From contig JAGBHV010000076.1 of assembly GCA_017935325.1 (NCBI GenBank), forward strand, positions 1 to 58,232: 58,232 nt of DNA. Reading direction: 5' to 3'. The translations under genes were made by a program, and so were the position numbers. The notes below the pieces were generated by a model. The model did no database searches. It was not told where the DNA came from and saw nothing but the letters and a program-made list of their open reading frames with translations. Below are positions 36,500 to 44,067 of this stretch, piece by piece; position 1 is the first letter of the stretch, and each line of letters starts with the position of its first letter. Origin of the DNA: Clostridia bacterium (GTDB taxonomy: Bacteria > Bacillota > Clostridia > Oscillospirales > Acutalibacteraceae).

Positions 36500-36579
36500 A
36501 TTACCTCCCCTTGAAAATCCAAGGGGAGGTGGCAAAATCTTTGATTTTGGCGGTGGGGATTTTTCGCTTAAATTATTTT
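36500..36579. repeat. Intergenic repeat copy C, serving as upp terminator
   Basis: TTACCTCCCCTTG...CAAGGGGAGGT, GGCAAAATC/GATTTTGG and CGGTGGGGATTTTTCGCTTAA. Its last 20 bases are identical with copy A up to and including the stop codon of the gene it abuts. Read on the minus strand it provides a hairpin after upp. Confidence 0.85.
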
Positions 36580-37214
36580 GTTCCGAAAAGTCTGTCGCCT
36601 GCATCGCCCAGACCCGGAAGGATATATCCGTGTTCATTCAGGCATCTGTCAAGAGTTGATACAAAAACGTGAACATCCGGATGAGCTTCTGCAACACGTG
36701 AAACGCCTTCCGGTGCGCCGATAACAGCCATGAATTTGATATGCTTGCATCCGCGTTCTTTAAGCTTTGCAATCGCATCACAGGCACTTCCGCCTGTTGC
36801 AAGCATGGGGTCAATCACAAGAACAAGCTTTTCTTCAATGTCTTTAGGAAGCTTACAATAATATTCCATAGGCTGAAGAGTTTCTTCATCTCTGTAAAGA
36901 CCGATGTGGCCTACCTTTGCAGAGGGGAAAAGCACGTGAATTCCGTTGACCATTCCGAGACCTGCTCTTAAAATGGGAACAATTACAATTGAATCGTCTT
37001 TCACAACGTACTGTGTGCATGTTTCAAGAGGTGTTTTGACTTCTTTTTCAGTTGTGGGTACACCCTCTTTAAGGCACTCAAAAGTCATAAGTGTTGTAAT
37101 TTCTTCAACAAGCTCGCGGAACTCCTTCATGCTTGTTTTTTCATCACGAAGAATTGCAATTTTATGATTAATAAGGGGATGGTTGAAAATAGTTACATTA
37201 TCATAGTTTTTCAT
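36573..37214 (-). CDS. upp: Uracil phosphoribosyltransferase
   Basis: A 213-residue enzyme that makes UMP from uracil and PRPP in pyrimidine salvage. The PRPP-binding loop is VIDPMLATGGSACDAI; the uracil-binding C-terminus is EHGYILPGLGDAGDRLFGTK. It follows the uracil permease gene by two bases and shares its transcript. Confidence 0.97.
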   Translation of the reverse strand: MKNYDNVTIFNHPLINHKIAILRDEKTSMKEFRELVEEITTLMTFECLKEGVPTTEKEVKTPLETCTQYVVKDDSIVIVPILRAGLGMVNGIHVLFPSAKVGHIGLYRDEETLQPMEYYCKLPKDIEEKLVLVIDPMLATGGSACDAIAKLKERGCKHIKFMAVIGAPEGVSRVAEAHPDVHVFVSTLDRCLNEHGYILPGLGDAGDRLFGTK

Positions 37215-37216
37215 TA

Positions 37217-38674
37217 TTATTTTGTCTCCTTGCCGAGTTTGCTTTTTTCAACACGAGTGAGAATTGTATTTGTTACAATTCCGATGATAAGCGCTGTTGC
37301 GATTGAAGTAATCTGAATTGTGTTTGTGATTGTACCGTCAGCAGCCACAGCGTAAGGAATCTGAATAACAAGACCACCGATACCTGAAATAAGGATTGAT
37401 GCAACAACAAACAGATTTTTACTATCTGACAAATCAAGGTCTTTGAACATTTTAAGACCTGATACTGCGATGAATCCGTAAAGTGTGAGACAAACGCCGC
37501 CCATTACGCAGGAAGGAATAGTCTGAAGAATTGCCATAAGGGGGCTGATGAAAGAAAGGATGATGCACATGAAAGCAGTCATTGTAATTGTAGCAACAGA
37601 AGCATTTCTTGTAATAGCAACGCATCCTACGCTTTCGCCGTATGTTGTGTTGGGGCAGATACCGAAAACAGTACCTGCAATAGAGCCTACACCGTCACCG
37701 AGAAGTGTTCTTTTAAGGCCGGGTTCTTTGATAAGGTCGCGGTCAATAATTGAAGAAAGGTTTTTGTGGTCAGCAATATGTTCTGCAAAAACAACAAGTG
37801 CAACGGGAAGGAAAGCAATAACAACTTCTGCAATACCGCCTGCATTAAGAAGCTTTGCTTCAGGATTTGCAGCAAGAATTTCAGCAGAAAGATTGCCTGA
37901 CATGATTTCTTTTATACTTTCAACAATTGCAAGATGAGGATAATCAAAGAATGCAGAAACGCCTTTGAACGAACCGTCAGCAGCAATGAAATTGTCAATA
38001 ATAGGCTGGAAGTTTATTATCATAAGATAGTCACAATCCGTAGCTTTGCCGATAAATGTGAAAATTGCAGCAACAGCATAGCCTGCAACTATACCGATGA
38101 TAAAAGGAATAAGGCGCGCCATCTTCACTTTTTTCTGTGTAGAACAGATAACGATAACAAGGAAAGCCACAAGACCGCACAGAAGTGAAACAAGGTTGTA
38201 GCTGCCGTTAACGGTTGATGCATTTGCCTTTACGATATCAGACATTGCAGCACCGGCAAGAGAAAGACCGATAAGTGCAACAGTCGGTCCTATAATAACG
38301 GGAGGCATAAGCTTGTCTACCCAATCAGTGCCTGTGAAATGAATAATAAGAGCGATAACAACATATACAAGGCCTGCAACAACAGAACCAAGGATAATAC
38401 CGCAGTAACCATATGCTACGGCAACTCCGAGAGAGCTTAAGAAAGCAAAAGAACTGCCTAAAAATACAGGGCTTTTAAATTTGGTGAAAAGTTGATAAAT
38501 CAATGTACCGATACCTGCACCGAGAATAGCGGCAGGAATCTGTGTAGGTAAGCCGATAATTGTGGGAACAGCTATTGTTGCAGCAAGTATTGCAAGAACC
38601 TGCTGAAGTGCAAAAATAAGCAATTGTCCGAATTTTGGTTTGTCGCCGATGTCATAAATCAGTTTCTTTTCCAT
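37217..38674 (-). CDS. uraA: Uracil permease (nucleobase:cation symporter 2)
   Basis: A 485-residue NCS2-family transporter with about 14 transmembrane segments. It imports uracil or possibly xanthine; pairing with upp favours uracil. Family marks are the Gln-rich first helix (GQLLIFALQQVLAILAATIAVPTI), the substrate-site region VVIAFLPVALVVFAEHIADHKNLSSII, and DGVGSIAGTVFGICPNTTYGESVGCVAITR. The ATG follows GGAGG. I see no PyrR attenuator-like leader. Confidence 0.93.
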   Translation of the reverse strand: MEKKLIYDIGDKPKFGQLLIFALQQVLAILAATIAVPTIIGLPTQIPAAILGAGIGTLIYQLFTKFKSPVFLGSSFAFLSSLGVAVAYGYCGIILGSVVAGLVYVVIALIIHFTGTDWVDKLMPPVIIGPTVALIGLSLAGAAMSDIVKANASTVNGSYNLVSLLCGLVAFLVIVICSTQKKVKMARLIPFIIGIVAGYAVAAIFTFIGKATDCDYLMIINFQPIIDNFIAADGSFKGVSAFFDYPHLAIVESIKEIMSGNLSAEILAANPEAKLLNAGGIAEVVIAFLPVALVVFAEHIADHKNLSSIIDRDLIKEPGLKRTLLGDGVGSIAGTVFGICPNTTYGESVGCVAITRNASVATITMTAFMCIILSFISPLMAILQTIPSCVMGGVCLTLYGFIAVSGLKMFKDLDLSDSKNLFVVASILISGIGGLVIQIPYAVAADGTITNTIQITSIATALIIGIVTNTILTRVEKSKLGKETK

Positions 38675-38718
38675 AGTTGACCCTCCTTGATATTATGAGG
38701 TTTCACCCTCTGTTTTTG

Positions 38719-38747
38719 ATTTTATCATATATTATAACTTTTTTCAA
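38719..38747 (-). promoter_or_regulatory. Promoter of the uraA-upp operon
   Basis: On the minus strand TTGAAA (38747-38742) and TAAAAT (38724-38719) are 17 bases apart, 45 bases before the uraA ATG. Confidence 0.75.
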
Positions 38748-38780
38748 ATGATATCGACATTTTTTATAAAATTATTTTTG

Positions 38781-38809
38781 ATGACAATATTATTTTCTTG
38801 TGTTATAAT
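38781..38809 (+). promoter_or_regulatory. Candidate promoter of the flavin reductase gene
   Basis: ATGACA and TATAAT with 17 bases between, 26 bases before the ATG. Confidence 0.6.
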
Positions 38810-38834
38810 TATCTGAAAAAGGAGGTTTTTTATT

Positions 38835-39392
38835 ATGCGTAAAGATTTCGGAGCGAAAACAGAAGTATATCCTATGCCTGTATTTATTGTTGCAGCATAT
38901 GATGAAGATGGAAAACCCAACTGCATGAATGCGGCATGGGGTGGAATTTATGAATCAAATCAGATAATGCTTTGCCTTTCACACGGACATAAAACAACAA
39001 AAAACATAAAGGCAAGCGGAGCTTTTTCTGTCAGCATAGCAGATGCAAAGCATGTGCTTGAAGCTGATTATGTGGGAGTTGTTTCCGGCAATAAGGTTGA
39101 AAATAAAATGGAAAAAGCAGGTCTTACAACAGTAAAATCAAAGTTTGTCAACGCACCTGTAATAAATGAATTTCCCATGGCAGTTGAATGCAAGCTTATA
39201 AAATTCAATGAAGACGGAATCTGCATCGGCGAAATAGTAAATGTCAGTGCAGATGAATCTGTTCTTGGTGAAGACGGCGAAATTGACCCCGTTAAGCTTG
39301 AAGCTATCACCTTTGACCCCGTACACAATGCATATATCAAACTCGGCGAAAAAGTCGGCAACGCTTTTTCTGACGGGAAGAAGATGATGTGA
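38835..39392 (+). CDS. Flavin reductase-like (flavoredoxin family) protein
   Basis: A 185-residue FMN-binding split-barrel protein. Family features are GAKTEVYPMPVFIVAAYDEDGKPNCMNAAWGG at the start and KNIKASGAFSVSIADAKHVLEADYVGVVSG. It may reduce flavin or act in electron transfer; substrate unknown. The ATG follows AAGGAGG. Its TGA overlaps the start of the RibD-like gene by one base, so the two are translated together. Confidence 0.9.
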   Translation: MRKDFGAKTEVYPMPVFIVAAYDEDGKPNCMNAAWGGIYESNQIMLCLSHGHKTTKNIKASGAFSVSIADAKHVLEADYVGVVSGNKVENKMEKAGLTTVKSKFVNAPVINEFPMAVECKLIKFNEDGICIGEIVNVSADESVLGEDGEIDPVKLEAITFDPVHNAYIKLGEKVGNAFSDGKKMM

Positions 39393-40102
39393 TGGACAGA
39401 CCGTATATTATCTGCCATATGGTAACGTCACTTGACGGAAAGGTGACGGGAGATTTTTTATTCAGTCCCGAATGCGAAAAAGCAACAGAAATATATTATG
39501 ATATCAACCGCAATACAAAAGCAGACGGTTTTATATGCGGCAGAGTTACAATGCAGGGCAGTTTTACAGACGGCCGGTATCCTGACCTGTCAGCATATGA
39601 ACCGCGAAAACACGGTTGCGGACTCAGAATGGATTTTATGACCGATGATATGACGGGTTTTTATGCTGTGGCATTCGACCCGAAAGGTCGACTCGGATGG
39701 AAATCAAACAGAATAATTGATCCTGACGGCGACCCGGGATATGACGGTGCACAGATTATTGAAGTTCTCACAGAACAGGCAGATGAAAGATATCTTACAT
39801 ATCTTGAAGAGATGGAAATCCCGTATATTTTTGCAGGTGAAAGCGAAATTGATGTTGATTTTGCTTTATCAAAGCTTAAGAATATAATAGGTATCCGTAC
39901 TCTTCTTTTAGAGGGCGGAAGCATTATAAACGGAAGCTTTCAGCGTGCCGATGCAATAGATGAACTGAGCCTTGTCACCGCACCCGTAGTAGCAGGAAAA
40001 GAGGATAAGCCGTTGTTCATGAACAGCAACGTAAGCAATTTTGAATTAATAAAATCCGAAACAAAAGACGGCGTGCTCATTCTGAATTATAAAAGAAAAT
40101 GA
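39392..40102 (+). CDS. RibD C-terminal/dihydrofolate reductase-like oxidoreductase
   Basis: A 236-residue protein of the RibD reductase-like family: ICHMVTSLDGKVTGDFL at the N-terminus, KADGFICGRVTMQG, and LLLEGGSIINGSFQRADAIDELSLVTAPVVAG. Such proteins reduce pterin- or pyrimidine-like substrates with NAD(P)H. The start ATG at 39392 shares a base with the preceding stop (TGATG). Pairing with a flavin reductase suggests a redox pathway, not a riboflavin operon. Confidence 0.9.
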   Translation: MDRPYIICHMVTSLDGKVTGDFLFSPECEKATEIYYDINRNTKADGFICGRVTMQGSFTDGRYPDLSAYEPRKHGCGLRMDFMTDDMTGFYAVAFDPKGRLGWKSNRIIDPDGDPGYDGAQIIEVLTEQADERYLTYLEEMEIPYIFAGESEIDVDFALSKLKNIIGIRTLLLEGGSIINGSFQRADAIDELSLVTAPVVAGKEDKPLFMNSNVSNFELIKSETKDGVLILNYKRK

Positions 40103-40110
40103 CATCATAA

Positions 40111-40146
40111 AAAAGACCGGAGGTTTGTTTGAACTTCCGGTCTTTA
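40111..40146 (+). terminator. Terminator after the RibD-like gene
   Basis: AAAGACCGGAGGTT and AACTTCCGGTCTTT form a long stem; the following T-run is short. Confidence 0.75.
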
Positions 40147-40191
40147 ACTATTAGGTTCATGTTCAAGCCCTGCGTCTGAAAATATAAACAA

Positions 40192-40230
40192 CAAAAAAGA
40201 CAAGTAAAGCACAAAAGCACAATACTTGTC
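40192..40230 (-). terminator. Second (duplicated) copy of the tRNA terminator
   Basis: GACAAGTA...TACTTGTC followed on the minus strand by TTTTTT. It matches the terminator at 40343-40382 almost base for base and lies after the tRNA-Val remnant. Confidence 0.8.
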
Positions 40231-40232
40231 TC

Positions 40233-40254
40233 TGATGGGAACAACAGGGCTCGA
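40233..40254 (-). pseudogene. tRNA-Val 3' remnant (T-arm and acceptor end)
   Basis: Reads TCGAGCCCTGTTGTTCCCA on the minus strand, then TCA in place of CCA. It repeats the last 22 bases of the intact tRNA-Val at 40385-40460 with one change. The upstream five-sixths of the tRNA is replaced by a GC-rich insert. Confidence 0.85.
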
Positions 40255-40339
40255 CGGCGCCCGCTTCGCTTTGCCGTCACGGCAACGATTGTAATCGGCT
40301 TCGCCGATGCAGGTTCGACCCCTGTTTTATAGATTCAGG
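40255..40339. repeat. GC-rich insert between tRNA-Val remnant and the tRNA pair
   Basis: 85 bases, much richer in GC than the surroundings, with small inverted repeats GCCGT-CA-CGGC and ATCGGC-TTC-GCCGAT. On the plus strand it contains GCAGGTTCGACCCCTGT, a T-arm-like sequence. It joins the tRNA-Val remnant exactly inside its T-loop. Confidence 0.6.
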
Positions 40340-40342
40340 CAA

Positions 40343-40382
40343 CAAAAAAAGACAAGTAAAGCACAAAAACACAATACTTGTC
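40343..40382 (-). terminator. Terminator of the tRNA-Pro/tRNA-Val transcript
   Basis: GACAAGTA and TACTTGTC form a stem followed on the minus strand by TTTTTTT, three bases after the tRNA-Val CCA end. Confidence 0.85.
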
Positions 40383-40384
40383 TC

Positions 40385-40460
40385 TGGTGGGAACAACAGG
40401 GCTCGAACCTGTGACCCTCTGCTTGTAAGGCAGATGCTCTCCCAGCTGAGCTATGCTCCC
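40385..40460 (-). tRNA. tRNA-Val(TAC)
   Basis: 76 bases with encoded CCA. Acceptor GGGAGCA pairs with TGTTCCC; anticodon stem TCTGC/GCAGA encloses loop CTTACAA with anticodon TAC at 34-36; T-arm CAGG-TTCGAGC-CCTG. Reads GTA valine codons and probably others. It follows tRNA-Pro by three bases. Confidence 0.97.
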
Positions 40461-40463
40461 GTA

Positions 40464-40539
40464 TGGTCGGAGTGAAGAGGCTCGAACTCCCGACATCCTG
40501 CTCCCAACGCAGGCGCGCTACCAACTGCGCTACACCCCG
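40464..40539 (-). tRNA. tRNA-Pro(TGG)
   Basis: 76 bases with encoded CCA. Acceptor CGGGGTG pairs with CACTCCG (one G-T pair); D-arm GCGC...GCGC; anticodon stem CCTGC/GCAGG with loop GTTGGGA, so the anticodon at 34-36 is TGG. A G at position 32 is unusual; the truncated copy at 40701 has T there. Confidence 0.96.
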
Positions 40540-40584
40540 ATATTTAATTTGAAATTTTAATACGAAAAGAATTTTCGGTTATGC

Positions 40585-40700
40585 TTTGTTCGCCCGGCTT
40601 GCGGTGCCCAAAGCTCGCTACGGCTTGGAGCGCCTACGACCTTTGACCGCTACGCTTCGTTTTGCTCCCTTCTTCCGCCACAGGCGGCGGTCGCAACCTC
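40585..40700. repeat. GC-rich insert joined to truncated tRNA-Pro
   Basis: About 116 bases of high GC in an AT-rich genome. It contains CCGCC-ACA-GGCGG and other short inverted repeats, and it starts exactly where the tRNA-Pro fragment breaks in its anticodon loop. An open frame crosses it, but it has no ribosome binding site and runs into the tRNA fragment. Confidence 0.6.
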
Positions 40701-40738
40701 ACCCAAAGCAGGCGCGCTACCAACTGCGCTACACCCCG
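40701..40738 (-). pseudogene. tRNA-Pro 5' half (positions 1-38)
   Basis: 38 bases matching the intact tRNA-Pro from base 1 to the end of the anticodon stem, with loop TTTGGGT (anticodon TGG). Sequence then departs into the GC-rich insert. The start is preceded by a strong promoter at 40757-40785. Confidence 0.85.
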
Positions 40739-40756
40739 ATTTCTTATCGCCCGTAT

Positions 40757-40785
40757 ATTATACATTAAAGTTAAAACATTGTCAA
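40757..40785 (-). promoter_or_regulatory. Promoter of the tRNA locus
   Basis: On the minus strand TTGACA (40785-40780) and TATAAT (40762-40757) with a 17-base spacer, 19 bases before the truncated tRNA-Pro. The transcript would run through the fragment, the insert and both intact tRNAs. Confidence 0.88.
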
Positions 40786-40809
40786 TTAGTTTTTGTTGTT
40801 TTATTTATG

Positions 40810-40838
40810 TTGCAAAATTTCAGCTTAAATGATACAAT
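40810..40838 (+). promoter_or_regulatory. Promoter of the dCMP deaminase gene
   Basis: TTGCAA and TACAAT with a 17-base spacer, 27 bases before the ATG. Confidence 0.7.
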
Positions 40839-40865
40839 ATCAAAAAAGCCAAAGGAGGAGACAGC

Positions 40866-41363
40866 ATGAACAAGCGCAAAGACTATATATCATGGGACGA
40901 ATATTTTATGGGTGTTGCAATGTTGGCTTCACAGCGGAGTAAAGACCCTAACACGCAGGTAGGTGCATGTATTGTTGACAAAAACAATAAGATTGTATCA
41001 GTAGGCTACAACGGTTTCCCCATAGGATGCAGTGATGATGATTTCCCGTGGGACAGAGAAGGCGAAACATACGATACAAAATACCCCTATGTCTGCCACG
41101 CTGAACTCAATGCAATTCTTAACCACAGAGGCTCAAGTCTTGAAGGATGCAAAGTTTATGTGCCGCTTTTCCCCTGCAACGAATGTGCAAAAGCAATTAT
41201 TCAGAGCGGAATAAAAGAAGTTATTTATATTTCCGATAAATATCACGACACCGTCGGCACAAGAGCTTCAAGAAGAATGCTCGAAGCGGCAGGAGTAAAC
41301 TACCATAAGCTTGAAAGTACAAGAGATGAGCTTGTTGTTGATTTCAGGGAAGAAAACATCTGA
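40866..41363 (+). CDS. dCMP deaminase family protein
   Basis: A 165-residue zinc deaminase that converts dCMP to dUMP for dTMP synthesis (ComEB-like). The active-site HAE motif is CHAELNAI, and the zinc cysteines are in [44 protein letters not shown] is the conserved N-terminal part. The ATG follows GGAGGAG. Single-gene unit with its own promoter. Confidence 0.94.
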   Translation: MNKRKDYISWDEYFMGVAMLASQRSKDPNTQVGACIVDKNNKIVSVGYNGFPIGCSDDDFPWDREGETYDTKYPYVCHAELNAILNHRGSSLEGCKVYVPLFPCNECAKAIIQSGIKEVIYISDKYHDTVGTRASRRMLEAAGVNYHKLESTRDELVVDFREENI

Positions 41364-41379
41364 ATTAACATATTATCTA

Positions 41380-41408
41380 TTGACAAAATTATTTTAATGT
41401 AGTAAATT
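41380..41408 (+). promoter_or_regulatory. Promoter of the Lys/Glu/Asp-repeat lipoprotein
   Basis: TTGACA and TAAATT with a 17-base spacer, 62 bases before the ATG. Confidence 0.75.
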
Positions 41409-41470
41409 ATATTATGCAGATAAAGTAAATTTATCTAAATCAAAACACATCCGAAAAGGAGATAAAAGTC

Positions 41471-42439
41471 ATGAAAAAATTGTTAGCTTTACTTATGGCA
41501 GGCGCAATGCTTCTTTCATTTGCAGCATGCGGCGACAAAAAAGAAGAAGAAACAACAACAGCAGCACCCGAAGAAACAACAGTTGCTGATGTTGCAGGCG
41601 ATGTAACAGGCGAAGAAGAAACTGAGGAACCTGAAACAGAAATCGTTACAAACGAAGACGGAGAAACAGAAGTCGTAACAAAAGAAGACGACAAAAAAGA
41701 AGACGATAAGAAAGAAGACGACAAAAAAGAAGATGACAAGAAAGAAGACAACAAGAAGGAAGAAAGCGAAGATCCTTCAAAGTGGTCAACAGCAGAAGTT
41801 CTGAAGTATTATCAGGATGCAACAGCTAAGGTTGTTTCAAAGAAACCCGGTTATACAAAAACAAGATCTGCAACAAACAACGGCTATAAAGCTGGTGCTG
41901 TTCTTTCAGCATTCAAAGGCGAAGTTTTCAAATTCCTCGGAATCGGTGCAGAAAACAAATTTGAAGAAAAAGTTGCTAAAGGCAAAAACACAAATGACAC
42001 TGATTGTGGCGATTACCTCAAGAAGAGTGCACTTACAACATCTGATGTTTCATCAGCAAAAGCTGTTAAGAGTGGCTCAAACTATGTAATCACAATCAAA
42101 ATTAATGCAGGTACAAGCCAGACAGAGGGCGGCAGCAACGCTAAAAACAATTCACCTATCGACAAATCAGGTATCTGCGTAGGTAACACAGACAGAAGCG
42201 GTTTTGACCACAAGACAGCTCTCATCACATATGATGCTCTTGACGATATTGCTCCTTCTCTTACAATGTATGAAAAGAGCAACAACGGTAAAGTAGTTGC
42301 TACAATCGATGCAGCAACAGGCGAAATCCAGAAGCTTGTTATCTCTTGGGATGCAAGCGCTGATATCTCAAAAGTTTACGGTTCAGAAGCAACTCTTGCA
42401 GCTACAACAACAGTTACTTACACAAACTTCGGTTGGTAA
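41471..42439 (+). CDS. Lipoprotein with a charged KKEDD-repeat stalk
   Basis: A 322-residue lipoprotein. The lipobox SFAAC is followed by an acidic Thr/Glu stretch and a charged stalk of KKEDD and KKEDN repeats (about residues 75-97), each encoded by near-identical 15-base units. The remaining 220 residues are a globular domain (KWSTAEVLKYYQDATAKVVSKKPGYTKTR...), not recognised, that may bind a ligand at the surface. GGAG lies nine bases before the ATG. The stalk is likely to vary in length between strains. Confidence 0.85.
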   Translation: MKKLLALLMAGAMLLSFAACGDKKEEETTTAAPEETTVADVAGDVTGEEETEEPETEIVTNEDGETEVVTKEDDKKEDDKKEDDKKEDDKKEDNKKEESEDPSKWSTAEVLKYYQDATAKVVSKKPGYTKTRSATNNGYKAGAVLSAFKGEVFKFLGIGAENKFEEKVAKGKNTNDTDCGDYLKKSALTTSDVSSAKAVKSGSNYVITIKINAGTSQTEGGSNAKNNSPIDKSGICVGNTDRSGFDHKTALITYDALDDIAPSLTMYEKSNNGKVVATIDAATGEIQKLVISWDASADISKVYGSEATLAATTTVTYTNFGW

Positions 42440-42461
42440 GATATAATTTAAATCAGATAAA

Positions 42462-42490
42462 AGGTCGGCTGTTTTCAGCCGACTTTTTTT
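42462..42490. terminator. Bidirectional terminator between two lipoprotein genes
   Basis: GTCGGCTG, TTTT loop and CAGCCGAC followed by TTTTTTT; the opposite strand ends in TTTTATC. It serves the convergent genes on both sides. Confidence 0.9.
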
Positions 42491-42995
42491 ATCTTCTTTC
42501 AGTTTCTGCCGAAAAATAAATTCCGACTTCATTTGAAACAACAGAGAATTTATAAAAATCTTTCTGAAAATGTGAATGTACATTTTTAATAACATTATCT
42601 TTTTTATTGAGTGAAAGGGCAGTTATGACATCATCTGTATTTTCAGAATTTGTAAAGGCTTTTGTTGAAGCATCAACAAGTCCGATAAAAGCAGAAAAAT
42701 CTTTATCTGATAAAGAATGTTTTTTTTCGTACATATATACCACCGAAACAGATGTTAATAAAGAAGTTTCTTCATTCACACGGACAGTAACTAAATATTT
42801 ATTGTTAAAAGTAATCGGAAAAATCAATTCTCCGCTTTCTTGTGTTGATGTCAGCTCATCAGTGTTTATTTTAAAATCTTCGCTGTGATGAGAAAATCTG
42901 TCGGCAAAAACATAAATGTCAATCAGGTCTTTCTGAACACAGCCTGAAAGACAAATCACAGAAAGCAAAAGGATAAAGGCAGAAAATTTTTTCAA
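42489..42995 (-). CDS. Small lipoprotein of unknown function
   Basis: A 168-residue lipoprotein: the signal peptide ends in the lipobox CLSGC, followed by a globular domain (YVFADRFSHHSEDFKINTDELTS...) without a known family. The start codon is TTG behind GGGGGTG; no in-frame ATG is available nearby. It is convergent with the KKEDD-repeat lipoprotein and co-directional with the phosphoesterase downstream of it. Confidence 0.75.
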   Translation of the reverse strand: MKKFSAFILLLSVICLSGCVQKDLIDIYVFADRFSHHSEDFKINTDELTSTQESGELIFPITFNNKYLVTVRVNEETSLLTSVSVVYMYEKKHSLSDKDFSAFIGLVDASTKAFTNSENTDDVITALSLNKKDNVIKNVHSHFQKDFYKFSVVSNEVGIYFSAETERR

Positions 42996-43039
42996 AAAAA
43001 CACCCCCGTCTTATTTTTATTCATGACAGGGGATTTGTA

Positions 43040-43942
43040 TTACTTATGAAGCTCGGCAACGAGAATCTGCGGACGGTTGTTTATCCTCAGCGGGAATGAA
43101 CTGTTGCCGAGTCCTCTGCTGACTATCATAGTTGTGTTATTAATTTTGTGAGAGCCTTCGCTGTATTTCGGAAGAAAACCCTGACCCGGAGAATAAATTG
43201 CACCAATAGGCGGAATTCTGAACTGACCTCCGTGAGCATGACCGCAGAAAACCAAATCATATGAGTTTTCCGCATATACTTCAAACATTTCAGGTCTGTG
43301 AGAAAGAAGAATATTAAATCCGTCAGGTTTTTTCTGTGAGAAAATTGAAAGCTTTTCTTTGAAGCTGTCTTTTAAAAGTTCAAGGTCTTCGCAGTCAAGA
43401 TTTTTATCAAGAGCTTTTTCAAGAAGTCCGTATCCTACCGTGAAAGATGTAAAATCAGAAATGCCGTTTATGAAAATTGAATTTTCGCCTCGTCTGATTT
43501 CTATAATTTCAGAATCAAGAACCTGCACTCCTGCACTTTGCACCTGTGAAATGAAAATTTCCTTAAGGTCGGGAGAAAGCTCTTCGTGATTACCCGTAAC
43601 ATAATATACAGGAGCAATGCACGGCAGTTTTCTTAAAATATCAAGGGAATCAAAATATTGCCTTCTTCTTGAATCAAAAGCATCGCCTGTAATAACAATT
43701 ATATCAGGCCTGTTTATTCTGACGAGTTTTATCAATTCATCTGCTTCATTTCCGTAAACGCAGTTGTGAAGGTCAGAAAGATGAACAATTCTGAACCCGT
43801 CAAATTCAACGGGAAGTTTTTCAGATTTATATTTATAGCCGTTTAACTCAAGATTATGGTTCTGCTTGTTTGCAACGTCAAAAATTGTTTTCCCGAAAAA
43901 GTCCAAAAAGCCTCGCGGAGAAAATTTTATTTTTTTAGACAC
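43040..43942 (-). CDS. Calcineurin-like metallophosphoesterase
   Basis: A 300-residue phosphoesterase with two-metal motifs: RIVHLSDLHN (D, H), VITGDAFDS (GD), YYVTGNHEE (GNHE), LLSHRPE (H) and VFCGHAHGGQFRIP (GHxH). An N-terminal helix (FLDFFGKTIFDVANK) may associate with the membrane, as in YkuE-type enzymes, which favour a phospholipid or UDP-sugar phosphate substrate. Starts at GTG 43942 behind GGCGGTGA. Confidence 0.92.
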   Translation of the reverse strand: MSKKIKFSPRGFLDFFGKTIFDVANKQNHNLELNGYKYKSEKLPVEFDGFRIVHLSDLHNCVYGNEADELIKLVRINRPDIIVITGDAFDSRRRQYFDSLDILRKLPCIAPVYYVTGNHEELSPDLKEIFISQVQSAGVQVLDSEIIEIRRGENSIFINGISDFTSFTVGYGLLEKALDKNLDCEDLELLKDSFKEKLSIFSQKKPDGFNILLSHRPEMFEVYAENSYDLVFCGHAHGGQFRIPPIGAIYSPGQGFLPKYSEGSHKINNTTMIVSRGLGNSSFPLRINNRPQILVAELHK

Positions 43943-44067
43943 AAAATCACCGCCTTATAGTTATTATAATACACTGAAAACAAATATTCAACATAATATT
44001 TTTTCAATATTTCTTGAAAAATTTCCCTTTTTGTGTAATAATATATTTTATATTGGAGGTGTCTTCG

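Noticed and set aside
38675..38834. PyrR-type attenuator before uraA-upp
   Set aside because: The leader after the promoter is only about 40 bases, with no anti-terminator/terminator pair visible.
40586..40768. A 60-codon open frame rich in arginine
   Set aside because: It crosses the GC-rich insert and the truncated tRNA-Pro, has no ribosome binding site and does not resemble a protein.
40189..40785. Prophage or integrative element at the tRNA genes
   Set aside because: No integrase, excisionase or phage genes are near; the inserts are only about 85-116 bases.
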